From Streptomyces sp. MBT65 (lineage in GTDB: Bacteria > Actinomycetota > Actinomycetes > Streptomycetales > Streptomycetaceae): a stretch of DNA of 64,000 nt. Under the pieces are notes generated by a model that had not been told where the DNA came from, ran no database searches, and saw only the letters and a list, made by a program, of their open reading frames with translations. The position numbers and the translations under genes are program-made. This document shows positions 33,499 to 42,849 of the stretch, piece after piece. Every line of letters starts with the position of its first letter. Positions within the stretch are counted from its first letter, which is position 1. The DNA lies in the NCBI RefSeq assembly GCF_016612545.1, contig NZ_JAENRY010000002.1, positions 62,001 through 126,000 on the forward strand. Direction: 5' to 3'.

Positions 33499-34989
33499 GT
33501 GGTCGACGTCGATGTGAAGTTGCACCAGGACAGGGCGGAGAACGACCTGCCGCAGCCCAGGCTGGTCATCGGCGGCAGGCACATCGCCGACGCGAGCGGT
33601 GGCCTCTACGAGCACCGCAACCCGGCGACCGGACTGGTGCAGGCGCACATCCCCCTCGCGGGCCCCTCCGAGGTGGACCGGGCCGTGGCCGCCGCCCGCC
33701 AGGCCTTCGAGGTGTGGGGAGCCATGCGCCCCGCCGAGCGCCGCCGACTGCTCACCCGTTTCGCCGGGCTGCTGCGCGACCACATCCCCGACTTCGCGGC
33801 GATCTGCCCACTGGAGAACGGCGTCTGCATAGGCGGCTGGGCGGACAACGTCGGTCCACACGTCGCCGAGTGGACCGAGTACTACGCCGGCTGGGCCGAC
33901 AAGATCGAGGGCATGGTCGGCGCGGCCTACAGCTCGCACGAGAACGTCGAATACACCATCGCCGAGCCCTACGGCGTCATCGGCCACATCATCACCTGGA
34001 ACTCGCCCGCGCTGTCCCTGGCGATGAAGGTCCCGCCCGCGCTCGCCGCCGGCAACACCGTGGTCATCAAACCGGCCGAGTCCACGCCGTTCTCCGCGCT
34101 GCTCTTCGCCGACCTGGCCCATGAGGCGGGTATCCCCGACGGAGTCATCAACGTCGTCACCGGACTCGGCGACGCCGGATCGGCCCTGGTCACACACCCC
34201 GGCGTGGACAAGATCTCCTTCACCGGCGGCCCCGCCACCGCGCGCCGCATCATGGCCGACGCCGCGCTGAGCCTCAAACCCGTCCTCTTCGAACTCGGCG
34301 GCAAGTCGGCCAACCTGCTCTTCGCCGACACCGACCTGGACACCGTCGTGCCCTACTGCGCGGCCTTCGCCATGAGCAACACCGGCCAGGGCTGCGCACT
34401 GCCCACCCGACTGCTCGTCGAACGGCCGGTCTACGACGAGGTCGTCGCGCGCGTCGCCGGTGTCGTGGCCCACCTGCCCGTCGGCGATCCTCTCGACCCC
34501 ACGACATACATCGGGCCGCTCATCACCGAAGCCGCCCGCAACCGCGTCCAGAGCATGATCGACAAGGCGGTCGAGGCCGGCGCCGGGCGGCTCGTGCTCG
34601 GCGGTGAACGCGTCGACACCGAGGGCTACTTCGTTTCCCCGACGGTGTTCGCCGACGTGGACAACCGGAGCGACCTCGCCCAGCAGGAGATCTTCGGTCC
34701 CGTCCTCGCCATCACCCCCTTCGACACGGAGGACGAGGCCGTCGCCCTCGCCAACGACACCCAGTACGGCCTGTCCGCCTACATCCAGTCCCGTGACATC
34801 GCACGTGTCAACCGCCTGGTGCCCCGTCTGAGAGCCGGGACGGTCTACGTCAACCCGGGCCCGAACCCCATCACTTCGCCCGCCACGCCGTTCGGCGGCG
34901 TCGGGATGAGCGGGTTCGGCCGGGAGGGCGGCAAGGCCGGTCTGGACGAGTTCGTCAGCGTCAAGGGTGTCGGCGTCGGCCGCGTCTGA
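33499..34989 (+). CDS. NAD(P)-dependent aldehyde dehydrogenase
   Basis: 496 residues from GTG 33499 (AAGGAGG upstream). Catalytic Glu lies in LFELGGKSANLL (about 268) and catalytic Cys in NTGQGCALPTRL (about 302), with the oxyanion Asn in ITWNSPALSL. It oxidises an aldehyde to the acid, which the following ligase gene could then activate to CoA. First gene of the operon ALDH-ligase-thiolase-like-DUF35-GntR. Confidence 0.93.
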   Translation: MVDVDVKLHQDRAENDLPQPRLVIGGRHIADASGGLYEHRNPATGLVQAHIPLAGPSEVDRAVAAARQAFEVWGAMRPAERRRLLTRFAGLLRDHIPDFAAICPLENGVCIGGWADNVGPHVAEWTEYYAGWADKIEGMVGAAYSSHENVEYTIAEPYGVIGHIITWNSPALSLAMKVPPALAAGNTVVIKPAESTPFSALLFADLAHEAGIPDGVINVVTGLGDAGSALVTHPGVDKISFTGGPATARRIMADAALSLKPVLFELGGKSANLLFADTDLDTVVPYCAAFAMSNTGQGCALPTRLLVERPVYDEVVARVAGVVAHLPVGDPLDPTTYIGPLITEAARNRVQSMIDKAVEAGAGRLVLGGERVDTEGYFVSPTVFADVDNRSDLAQQEIFGPVLAITPFDTEDEAVALANDTQYGLSAYIQSRDIARVNRLVPRLRAGTVYVNPGPNPITSPATPFGGVGMSGFGREGGKAGLDEFVSVKGVGVGRV

Positions 34990-35024
34990 CTCCCCATCTC
35001 CCGAAAGCCTTTGGAGCCAAGAGC

Positions 35025-36599
35025 ATGCATTCCGCCCGCCGCCTGACGTTCGGCGACATCATCCGTGAGCACCGCAGGTCCTTTCCCGCCGGCGTCGCCC
35101 TCGTGGACGGCGAAGTCCGGCTGACCTGGCCGCAGTTGGACGAGCGCACCAACCGCCTCGCCCAGGCCCTCGCGGCCGCCGGGGTCGGCCCCGGCGACCG
35201 CGTCCTGTGGCTGGGGCAGAACTCCTTCCGCATCTGGGAACTGCTCGGCGCCGCCGCGAAGATCGGCGCCATGGTCTGTCCCGGCTACTGGCGCTGGGCC
35301 GCCCCCGAAATGGCGTTCGCCGTCGAGGACTTCGACCCCAAGGTCGTGGTCTGGCAGGACGAGGAGATCGGCGACACGGTCGACAAGGCCAGGGCCGAAC
35401 TCGGCAGCGACCACCGGGCGTTGTGGCTGCGCCACGACACTGAGGGCCCCGGCTCCTACGAGTCCTTCCTGGCCTCCGGCACGGATGCGGACCCGGCCGT
35501 CGACGTCGACCCGGACTCCGCGCTCCTGGTCATCTACACCGCGGCCATCTCCGGACGCCAGTCCGGCTCGATGCTCTCGCACCGCAACCTCCTCGCCATG
35601 GGCGCGAGCGCCGCCTGGATGGGGGACATCGGCACCGAGACCGCCTTCCTGGGCGCCGGACCGATGTTCCACATCGGCAACTACCAGTTCTGGGGCGTCC
35701 CGGCCTTCGTGCACGGCGGCAAGAACGTCGTCGTCCGCCGCGTCGTCGCCGAGGAACTGCTCCCGCTGCTGGCGGCGGAGCGGTGCACGCACGCGTACCT
35801 GATGCCGCCGACCATCGCCCAACTCGTCGCCCTCAACCGGGAGGCGGGCCACGACCTCTCGCATCTGCGGGCCAGCGTCGCCGCCCCCCTCTGGCAGGGC
35901 ACGGTGCCCACCGACACCAGCCGCTTCACCCGCAACGGCGGCGGCGAGGGCCGCGGCTACGGCCAGACCGAGGTGACCGGCTTCGCCGTGACCGGCGCCT
36001 ACGGCGGCGCCGGCACCGGCAACGCGGGACGGCCCGGCCCCTTCACGGCCGTACGCATACTGGACGGCGCAGGCGGGGAGTGCGAGATCGGCCAGGCAGG
36101 CGAGATCTGTGTGCGTGGCGACCTGGTGCACCTCGGCTACTGGAATCGCCCCGAGATCAACGAGGACCGTTTCCGCTTCGGCTGGTGGCACACCACCGAC
36201 CTCGGCCGGCGTGAGAGCGACGGCACGATCAGCTTCCTCGGCACCACGACCCGCATGCTCAAGTCGGCGGCGGAGAACATCTTCCCGGCCGAGGTGGAGA
36301 ACTGCATCGAGTCGCACCCGGCCGTCAAGGAGGCCGCCGTGATCGGCGTGCCCAACGAACGCTGGGCCCAGGACGTCAAAGCGGTCGTCGTCCTGCACCC
36401 CGACGCCGGACCGGTCACGGCCGCGGACGTCATCGAGCACTGCCGGGCGCGGATCGCCTCGTACAAGAAGCCGAAGACGGTCGAGTTCGTCGACGTGCTC
36501 CCGCGCACCAAGGACTTCGCCAAGGACTACGAGGTGCTCGACGAGCGCTTCGGCGGGGGCGGCTATCCCGGCGGCGACACACTCGGCGCGGGGCGGTGA
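35025..36599 (+). CDS. Class I acyl-CoA synthetase with degenerate phosphate loop
   Basis: 524 residues. The AMP-binding fold is complete: LTWPQLDERTNRLAQAL, YGQTEVTGF (A5), TTDLGRRESDG (A7), and a C-terminal domain with TRMLKSAAENIFPAEVE and LPRTKDFAKDY. But the usual SGTTGxPKG loop reads YTAAISGRQSGSMLSHRN around residues 170-187, losing the Thr pair and the Lys. Some FadD-like proteins share this form, so activity may remain. It follows the aldehyde dehydrogenase by 35 bases. Confidence 0.88.
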   Translation: MHSARRLTFGDIIREHRRSFPAGVALVDGEVRLTWPQLDERTNRLAQALAAAGVGPGDRVLWLGQNSFRIWELLGAAAKIGAMVCPGYWRWAAPEMAFAVEDFDPKVVVWQDEEIGDTVDKARAELGSDHRALWLRHDTEGPGSYESFLASGTDADPAVDVDPDSALLVIYTAAISGRQSGSMLSHRNLLAMGASAAWMGDIGTETAFLGAGPMFHIGNYQFWGVPAFVHGGKNVVVRRVVAEELLPLLAAERCTHAYLMPPTIAQLVALNREAGHDLSHLRASVAAPLWQGTVPTDTSRFTRNGGGEGRGYGQTEVTGFAVTGAYGGAGTGNAGRPGPFTAVRILDGAGGECEIGQAGEICVRGDLVHLGYWNRPEINEDRFRFGWWHTTDLGRRESDGTISFLGTTTRMLKSAAENIFPAEVENCIESHPAVKEAAVIGVPNERWAQDVKAVVVLHPDAGPVTAADVIEHCRARIASYKKPKTVEFVDVLPRTKDFAKDYEVLDERFGGGGYPGGDTLGAGR

Positions 36600-36603
36600 C
36601 GCC

Positions 36604-37755
36604 GTGAGCGACCGCCAACCCGTCGTCGTCGGCGTCCATGCCACCGAACAGGCCCTGTCCCTCCCGCACCGCGACGCGATGGGTCTCGCCCTCGAAGCGG
36701 TGCGCGGCGCGATCGAGGACGCCGGGCTGGCCCCGTCGGACGTCGACGGCGCCCAGGTCGACTGGCCGGGTCCGGGCGGAGTCCCCGGCGAGGGCAGCTC
36801 GTGGGCCCGGATGCTCGGCCGGGACCTGCGCTGGACCAGCGACTCGATGCTCGACAACGCGGGCTCCCGAGGCCTGCTGAAGGCGGCGGCGGCCGTACGG
36901 GCCGGGCTCGCCGACACCGTCGTCGTCGGCGGCTGCAAGTTGGTCGCGCGTGGTGCGGGCCCCGTCGGCGCCGGGGTCCCGCTGGAGTTCGCCGACGTCT
37001 GGGGCAGCTATGTCGTCGCTCAGTTCGCCCTGGTGGCGGCCCGGCACATGCACGAGTACGGCACGACCTCCCGCCAGCTCGCGGAGGTCGCCGCCACCGT
37101 CCGCAACAACGGCACCACCAACCCCGAGGCGATGATGTACGGCCGCGGTCCGTACACCGCGGACGACGTGCTCGCCTCCCGCATGGTGGCCACACCGTTC
37201 CACCTGCTGGACTGCTGCATCGTCGGCGAGGGCGGCGCCGCCCTCGTGGTGACCACCGCCGAACGCGCCCGCGACCTGCCCCACCCGCCCGTCGCCGTGC
37301 TCGGCGGCGGCATGGAGTACCACCAGGCCGCGTACGCCAACCCCGCCCTGTACCGCGAGGTCGGGCAACTCGGGCGGGACGCGGCCATTCGCGCGTACGC
37401 CATGGCAGGCGTCGGCCCGCAGGACGTGGACGTCTTCTCCCTCTACGACCCCAACTCCTTCGAGATCATCCGCCAGTTGGAGATCCTCGGCCTGTGCGGC
37501 GAGGGCGAAGGCGGGCCGCTGGCAGCCAGTGGTGCCATCGCCGTCGGCGGCAAGCACCCCGTCAATCCCGACGGCGGCTGCCTGGCGTACGCGTGGAACG
37601 GAACCCAGCAGATGACCCTCAAAGTCGTCGAGGCCGTACGGCAGTTGCGCGGCACGGCCGTCCACCAGGTCGAGGGCGCGGAACTGGCGGTCGTCGGCAA
37701 CGCGGGTTCAGGCGCGCAGCACTACGAGATGAGCGTCCTGGGGAGGACACGATGA
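36604..37755 (+). CDS. Thiolase-like protein lacking the nucleophilic Cys
   Basis: 383 residues from GTG 36604. The fold of lipid-transfer thiolases is recognisable (DVDVFSLYDPNSFEIIRQLE; VNPDGGCLAYAWNGTQQM; GNAGSGAQHYEM). But the nucleophile region reads MLDNAGSRGLLKAAAAV, with Ala or Gly at the Cys position (about 86). It cannot be a normal thiolase. Ltp2-like aldolases rely on Tyr residues, so a DUF35-dependent retro-aldol cleavage is possible. Stop overlaps the DUF35 start by 4 bases. Confidence 0.8.
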   Translation: MSDRQPVVVGVHATEQALSLPHRDAMGLALEAVRGAIEDAGLAPSDVDGAQVDWPGPGGVPGEGSSWARMLGRDLRWTSDSMLDNAGSRGLLKAAAAVRAGLADTVVVGGCKLVARGAGPVGAGVPLEFADVWGSYVVAQFALVAARHMHEYGTTSRQLAEVAATVRNNGTTNPEAMMYGRGPYTADDVLASRMVATPFHLLDCCIVGEGGAALVVTTAERARDLPHPPVAVLGGGMEYHQAAYANPALYREVGQLGRDAAIRAYAMAGVGPQDVDVFSLYDPNSFEIIRQLEILGLCGEGEGGPLAASGAIAVGGKHPVNPDGGCLAYAWNGTQQMTLKVVEAVRQLRGTAVHQVEGAELAVVGNAGSGAQHYEMSVLGRTR

Positions 37756-38153
37756 GCCGCCCCGTGCCCGTGCCCACCGAACTGTCCCGGCCGTTCTGGG
37801 ACGCGGCCCGGCGCGGTGACCTGGTGATCCCGTACTGCCCGGCCTGCGGGCTGCGCTTCTTCGTGCCAGAACCAGCCTGCCCCGGCTGCATGTCGACGGA
37901 CTGGCGGTACGTGCCCAGCGCCGGCCGGGGCACCGTCTACTCCGTGACCGTCGTGCACCGCGCACCCGGCCCCGGCTTCGACACGCCCTTCGCGCTCGCC
38001 GTGATCGACCTCGACGACGGCGCCACCCTGCTCACCCACGTCGACGCCGGCGACCCGGACGACGTCGTCATCGGCCTGCGCGTACGCGTGGACTTCCGGC
38101 CGCTCACCGACGACATCACGCTGCCGTACTTCGTACCGGTCCCAGCCGATTGA
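37752..38153 (+). CDS. DUF35 OB-fold zinc-ribbon protein
   Basis: 133 residues. Zinc ribbon CPACG...CPGC at about 29-46 and an OB-fold with GRGTVYSVTVVHRAPGPGF. Partner of the thiolase-like protein encoded just upstream (ATGA overlap). The same gene pair, in the reverse order, occurs at 22834-24422. Confidence 0.88.
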   Translation: MSRPVPVPTELSRPFWDAARRGDLVIPYCPACGLRFFVPEPACPGCMSTDWRYVPSAGRGTVYSVTVVHRAPGPGFDTPFALAVIDLDDGATLLTHVDAGDPDDVVIGLRVRVDFRPLTDDITLPYFVPVPAD

Positions 38154-38167
38154 AGGAGATGGATGCC

Positions 38168-38917
38168 GTGACCAACACGCCGGTACGGGTCCCGAAGATG
38201 GCCGAGCTGGTGGCGGCACAGCTGCGCCGCAAGATCGTGCGCGGGGAACTGGCCGAGGGAGAGGCGCTGCCCGCCGAGACGGCCCTGATGGCGGAGTTCG
38301 CTGTCTCCCGGCCGACGCTGCGCGAGGCGTTCCGGGTACTGGAGTCGGAGTCCCTGATCAGTGTGCGCCGGGGTGCCCGGGGCGGGGCCCGGGTGCAGAT
38401 CCCGGAGGGCACGGTGGCCGCGCGCTACGCGGGAGTGGTCCTCGAGTACCGCGGTACGACCCTCAAGGACGTCTACGACGCCCGGACGGTCATCGAGGCG
38501 CCCTGCGCCCGTCTGCTGGCCCAGCGCCGCACCGACCAGGACCTGGAGCGGCTTCGGGCCTCCGTCGCCGAGGCCGAGGGACTCATGGACGACCCCTCGG
38601 CCTTCATCCGGGCCCACATGGAGTTCCACGCCCTCGTCGTCGAACTCGCCGGCAACGAGACGCTGAGCGTCCTCAACGGCATGGTCAGGAACATCATCGA
38701 CCAGGCGAACTGGTCCCATGTCGACCTCGACGCCGGCACCCCCGAGAACATCCGGGCCAACCGCCGGGGCTTCCGCGCCCACGGCGCGCTCGTCGAGCTG
38801 GTCGCCGGGCGCCGGGCCGAGGCCGCCGAGGAGCTGTGGCACCTCCATCTCCAGGAGGCCGAGGACTACCTGCTGCGGAGCAGGTCCATGACGACGGTCC
38901 TGGACCTGCTCGGCTGA
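38168..38917 (+). CDS. FadR-subfamily GntR regulator
   Basis: 249 residues from GTG 38168, 9 bases after AAGGAG; ATG 38159 would sit on the ribosome site. Winged helix at about 8-75 (LPAETALMAEFAVSRPTLREAF, VLESESLISVRRGARGG), then an all-alpha FCD ligand domain. FadR-type regulators sense acyl-CoAs or organic acids. It is the last gene of its operon. The DNA-recognition helices are almost the same as in the regulator at 57267, so both may bind the same sites. Confidence 0.92.
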   Translation: MTNTPVRVPKMAELVAAQLRRKIVRGELAEGEALPAETALMAEFAVSRPTLREAFRVLESESLISVRRGARGGARVQIPEGTVAARYAGVVLEYRGTTLKDVYDARTVIEAPCARLLAQRRTDQDLERLRASVAEAEGLMDDPSAFIRAHMEFHALVVELAGNETLSVLNGMVRNIIDQANWSHVDLDAGTPENIRANRRGFRAHGALVELVAGRRAEAAEELWHLHLQEAEDYLLRSRSMTTVLDLLG

Positions 38918-38924
38918 CGACCCG

Positions 38925-39947
38925 TCAACTGCCGCGCAGGTCCCGCACGATCGGCTCCCACACCTCGGCGTCGATGTCGTACGCGGTGTAGAAGGACACC
39001 CGGTCCACCAGAGCCCCGTAGCGACGCCTGATCTCGTCCGCCACCCGCTCCGGCTCCGCGACGACCGCGAAGGTGTGCAGGACCTCGTCGTCGACGAGGC
39101 CGCCCATCGCCTCCCACTTGTCCTCGCGGGACGACTTCGACAGCGCGTTCAGCTCGTCGCCGAGTTCGCCCCAGCCGTGGAGTTCCAGGACGCCGCGATA
39201 GGCGGGTGTGCTGCCGTAGAAGGCGATCTGGCGGCGGGTGCCGTCGATCGCGCGGGCCAGTTCCTCCTCGGTGCGGCCGGTCGCGGTGAGCAGCAGATGG
39301 GAGACGGAGAAGTCGCCCCGGGCGCGGCCGGACCGTTCGAGGCCCGACTCGACGGTCGGGAGGGTCACTTCCCGCAGATAGCGCTCGGTGGTGAAGCCGT
39401 GCGCCAGGAGCCCGTCGGCGACCTCGCCCGCCACCCGGGTCATGGCCTCGCCGACCGCGGCCACGAAGACCTTCGGGGCGCCGCCGGGAGCGGGCGGGGG
39501 CGAGAAGAACGGGGACATGAGCGTGTGCGTGTAGAAGTCGCCGCGGAAGTCGAGCTTCTCGCCGTCGTTCCAGGCGGCCCAGATGGCACGCAGCGCGCTC
39601 ACGTACTCCCGCATGCGGGCCGCCGGACGGCTCCACGGCATGGCGAAGCGCCGTTCGATGTGCGGTTTGATCTGGCTGCCGAGACCGAGCGAGAAACGGC
39701 CCCCCGAGTAGGCCTGCAAGTCGTGTGCGGTGTACGCGAGTTGCATGGGCGAGCGGGCGAACGCCACCGCGATCGCCGTGCCGACCTCCAGCCGGTCGGT
39801 GTGCTCGGCCGCGAGCAACAGCGGCAGGAACGGGTCGTGTTGCGACTCCGATGCCCACAGACCGTCGTAGCCGGCCTTCTCGTGGTGCCGCGCCTCCGCC
39901 ACGACCTCCGTGGTGCCCCACACACTGAGCTTGCCGTCGACCTTCAT
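38925..39947 (-). CDS. LLM-class F420-dependent oxidoreductase
   Basis: 340 residues from ATG 39947. TIM-barrel luciferase-like: GLWASESQHDPFLPLLLAAEHT, LEVGTAIAVAFARSPMQLAYTAHDLQAYSGGRFSLGLGSQI, and VLHTFAVVAEPERVADEIRRRYG near the end. It belongs to the group often annotated as F420-dependent in actinomycetes. The start overlaps the stop of the upstream dehydrogenase by 4 bases. It may saturate or desaturate, or hydroxylate, a cyclic intermediate. Confidence 0.86.
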   Translation of the reverse strand: MKVDGKLSVWGTTEVVAEARHHEKAGYDGLWASESQHDPFLPLLLAAEHTDRLEVGTAIAVAFARSPMQLAYTAHDLQAYSGGRFSLGLGSQIKPHIERRFAMPWSRPAARMREYVSALRAIWAAWNDGEKLDFRGDFYTHTLMSPFFSPPPAPGGAPKVFVAAVGEAMTRVAGEVADGLLAHGFTTERYLREVTLPTVESGLERSGRARGDFSVSHLLLTATGRTEEELARAIDGTRRQIAFYGSTPAYRGVLELHGWGELGDELNALSKSSREDKWEAMGGLVDDEVLHTFAVVAEPERVADEIRRRYGALVDRVSFYTAYDIDAEVWEPIVRDLRGS

Positions 39948-41086
39948 GCCGCTCCCTCTGCTGTGACCGCGTCCAACCCGATCCGCCCCGCGAGCAGTTC
40001 GCGGTGGTACGCCGGGTCGCCGAACAGGAGTTGAGATGTCTTGGCCCGCTTCAGACAGAGGTGGGCCGGGTGTTCCCAGGTGAAGCCGATGCCGCCGTGG
40101 ACCTGGATGTTCTGCTCGGTCGCGGACAGGCACGCGTCGGAGCAAAACGCCTTGGCCAGACTCGCCACCGCGGACAGGTCCGGGTCCTCGTCGGCGGCGG
40201 CGAGCAGCGCGTAGTGCGCCGCGGCCCGCGCCGACTCCACGTCGAGCAGGACATCGGCGAGAAGGTGCTTCACGGCCTGGAAGGAACCGATCGGCCGCCC
40301 GAACTGGTGCCGCACCTTGGCGTACTCGACCGCCATGTCCAGCGCGCGGGAGGCCACTCCGACCTGCTCGGCGGCGAGTGCCACCGCGCCCCGGTCCAGC
40401 ACCTGGGAGACGAGGTCCCAGCCGTCGCCGTGCGTACGCAACCGGGTCGCCGGTACGTCGTCGTAGTCGAGGCGGGCCTGTCGGCGGGTGGGGTCCATCG
40501 TGGGCAGGGGGGCGCGGGTGAGACCCGGCGCGTCGCCGTCCACGCAGAAGACGCCGATGCCGTCGTCGGCGCGGGCGACGGTCAGGACGACATCGGCGGC
40601 AGCACCGTCCAGCACGAACGTCTTGTGTCCGGTCAGCAGCCAACACCCGTCCGACGCACGGGCGTTGAGCTGGACGCCGGTCGCGTCCCAGCGGGCGGAG
40701 TCCTCGGTCAGGGCCAGTGCCCCGACCGACTCGCCCGAGGCCAGCCCCGGCAGCAGTCGCTTGCGGGCGTCCACGTCGTCGCAGCGCAGCAGCGCGGTCG
40801 TCACCAGCACGGCCGAGGAGAGGAAGGGTGCGCACAGCAGGGCCCGGCCCAACTCCTCCATGACCACGCCCACTTCGACCGGGCCGCACCCCGCACCGCC
40901 GTACTCCTCGGGAACGGCCAGCCCCTGAAGGCCGAGTTCCGTGCCCATCCGGCGCCACAGCGCGCGGTCGAAGCCCTCCGGCGTCTCCATCAGCCGTCGC
41001 GTCTCGGTCTCGGGGGAGGTGTCCGCGAGGAACGCCCGTACCGTGCGCCGCAGTTGTTCCTGCTCGTCACTGAACGCGAAGTCCAT
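39944..41086 (-). CDS. Acyl-CoA dehydrogenase, short FadE type
   Basis: 380 residues. Same subtype as the gene at 25653 and at 46151: MDFAFSDEQEQLRRTVRAF, then VRHQFGRPIGSFQAVKHLLADVLL and VHGGIGFTWEHPAHLCLKRAKTSQLLFG, ending without the catalytic Glu arm. Unlike those two it has no adjacent long partner, so its partner must be encoded elsewhere in the cluster (candidate 60199-61425). Middle gene of crotonase-dehydrogenase-LLM. Confidence 0.92.
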   Translation of the reverse strand: MDFAFSDEQEQLRRTVRAFLADTSPETETRRLMETPEGFDRALWRRMGTELGLQGLAVPEEYGGAGCGPVEVGVVMEELGRALLCAPFLSSAVLVTTALLRCDDVDARKRLLPGLASGESVGALALTEDSARWDATGVQLNARASDGCWLLTGHKTFVLDGAAADVVLTVARADDGIGVFCVDGDAPGLTRAPLPTMDPTRRQARLDYDDVPATRLRTHGDGWDLVSQVLDRGAVALAAEQVGVASRALDMAVEYAKVRHQFGRPIGSFQAVKHLLADVLLDVESARAAAHYALLAAADEDPDLSAVASLAKAFCSDACLSATEQNIQVHGGIGFTWEHPAHLCLKRAKTSQLLFGDPAYHRELLAGRIGLDAVTAEGAA

Positions 41087-41091
41087 GGCGC

Positions 41092-41889
41092 TCAGCCCTC
41101 CGCACCGGCGCGACGACGACCGCGCGAAGCGATGATCTTCTCCACCGCGGCGATGTGGTCCGGGTCGTGCATGCTGTCCCGCTCGGCGAGCAGCGCGGGC
41201 TCCAGTACGGCGGCGATGGCCTGCTCCAGATGCAGGTTCACCGCCCGCTTGGTGCCGCGCAGCGCCTGCGCGGGCAGCGCGGCCAGCCGTCCGGCCAGGT
41301 CCATGGCCTCGTCCATGAGCTTGTCCTTCGGTACGACGCGGTTGGCGACGCCGAGCCGGACCGCCTCCTCGGCGCTCACCCGCTCGCCCAGGAACAGGAG
41401 TTCCTTCGCCCGGGGCAGGCCGACGAGCAGCGGCAGGACGAGGGCGCCGCCGTCACCGGCGACGAGACCGACCTGGACGTGAGGGTCGGCCACATAGGCG
41501 TCGTCCGCGATCAGCACCAGGTCGCTCAGCAGGGCCAGGCTGCAACCCAGGCCCACGGCGGGCCCGTTGACCGCCGCGATCACCGGCAGCGGGCAGCGGA
41601 CCAGACCGGTGATGATCCGCCGGGCCTCGTCCACGTTCCGCTGCCGGAAGGCGGGGTCGCGCTGGACCCGGGTCATGATGTCGAAGTTGCCGCCGGCGCT
41701 GAACGCCCTGCCGCGTCCGGTGAGCACGACGACCCGCGCCTGCGGGTCGTCGGCGACCGTGTCCCAGACCGACGCGAGGCCCGAGTGCAGTTCCTCGCTC
41801 ATCGCGTTGAGCTGGTCCGGCCGGTTCAGCTCGATCAGCCGGACCGGCCCGAGGGCCGTCACCACCAGATCCGTCATCTTCACCGCCAC
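41092..41889 (-). CDS. Crotonase-family protein lacking both hydratase Glu
   Basis: 265 residues from GTG 41889, or ATG 41877. Crotonase fold with RPDQLNAMSEELHS and AFSAGGNFDIM, but the two catalytic Glu positions read GLGCSLALLSD and DPHVQVGLVAGDGGA. Asp or His may act instead, as in decarboxylases, isomerases or ring-opening hydrolases of this superfamily. First gene of its operon, divergent from the crotonase at 41983. Confidence 0.87.
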   Translation of the reverse strand: MAVKMTDLVVTALGPVRLIELNRPDQLNAMSEELHSGLASVWDTVADDPQARVVVLTGRGRAFSAGGNFDIMTRVQRDPAFRQRNVDEARRIITGLVRCPLPVIAAVNGPAVGLGCSLALLSDLVLIADDAYVADPHVQVGLVAGDGGALVLPLLVGLPRAKELLFLGERVSAEEAVRLGVANRVVPKDKLMDEAMDLAGRLAALPAQALRGTKRAVNLHLEQAIAAVLEPALLAERDSMHDPDHIAAVEKIIASRGRRRAGAEG

Positions 41890-41910
41890 CGTTCAGGAAC
41901 AGGTCAGTAG

Positions 41911-41940
41911 AGTTGAATGCTATAACTAATTGAGCTTTAT
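41911..41940. promoter_or_regulatory. AT-rich cluster operator between divergent crotonase genes
   Basis: AGTTGAATGC (41911-41920) followed by TATAACTAATTGAG; core TAACTA at 41923-41928. The same AGTTGAATGC leads the copy at 43267, so the conserved unit extends beyond the core. Confidence 0.6.
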
Positions 41941-41982
41941 GAGAACCGGATCGCAGGGTGACGAGGACGACGGAGGACACGC

Positions 41983-42849
41983 ATGCCGGAGCAGGAGTAC
42001 GAGACCGTGCGGGCCGAGGTGGCGGACCGGATCCTCACCGTCACGCTCGACCGGCCCGAGAAGCTGAACGCCTTCAACCCACAGATGATGAGCGATCTCC
42101 TCGACGTCCTGGACGCGGCCGACGCCGACGACGAGGTACGGGTGATCGTCGTGACCGGCGCCGGTCGCGGCTTCTGCGCGGGCGCCGATGTCAGCTCCGG
42201 CGGTTCGTCCTTCGACCACCGCAGGGCGGGCGCCTGGCACCGGGACACCGGCGGCCGGGTCGCGCTGCGGATCTTTTCCAGCACCAAGCCGGTCATCGCG
42301 GCGGTCAACGGTCCGGCGGCGGGCGTCGGGGCCAGCATGACCCTCCCCATGGACATCCGGCTGGCCTCGACCTCGGCGAAGTTCGGGTTCGTCTTCGCGC
42401 GCCGGGGCATCGTGCCGGAGTCCGCTGCGAGCTGGTTCCTGCCGCGGGCCGTGGGGATGCAGCGGGCCATGGAGTGGGTGGCCACCGGCCGTGTCTTCGG
42501 CCCCGACGAGGCACTGTCCGCGGGCCTCGTCCGCTCCGTGCATCCCCCCGAGGAACTGCTGCCCGCGGCGTACGAACTCGCCCGAGAGATCGCTGAGAAC
42601 ACTTCGGCGATCTCCGTGGCCCTCTCCCGCCAGATGATGTGGCGGATGCTCGGCGAGCCCCACCCGATGGCCGCGCACCGCCTCGACTCGCGGATCATGA
42701 GCCAGATCGGCGGCGGCCCGGACCCCGTGGAGGGCGTCGAGTCGTTCCTCGCCAAGCGGCCCCCCGTGTTCCCCGGCCGCGTCAGCAAGGACCTGCCGGC
42801 CGTCTACCCCTGGTGGCAGGAGGAGGAGTTCCGGCCCTTGGGGGAGTAG
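41983..42849 (+). CDS. Enoyl-CoA hydratase/isomerase family protein
   Basis: 288 residues; GGAGG upstream of ATG 41983. RPEKLNAFNPQMMSDLLD, GFCAGADVSSGG, then AGVGASMTLPMDIRLAS lacking the first Glu but with Glu in RRGIVPESAASWFLPR. One-Glu members of this type are EchA-like hydratases or isomerases in actinobacteria. C-terminal WWQEEEFRPLGE tail extends the family length. Monocistronic. Confidence 0.9.
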   Translation: MPEQEYETVRAEVADRILTVTLDRPEKLNAFNPQMMSDLLDVLDAADADDEVRVIVVTGAGRGFCAGADVSSGGSSFDHRRAGAWHRDTGGRVALRIFSSTKPVIAAVNGPAAGVGASMTLPMDIRLASTSAKFGFVFARRGIVPESAASWFLPRAVGMQRAMEWVATGRVFGPDEALSAGLVRSVHPPEELLPAAYELAREIAENTSAISVALSRQMMWRMLGEPHPMAAHRLDSRIMSQIGGGPDPVEGVESFLAKRPPVFPGRVSKDLPAVYPWWQEEEFRPLGE

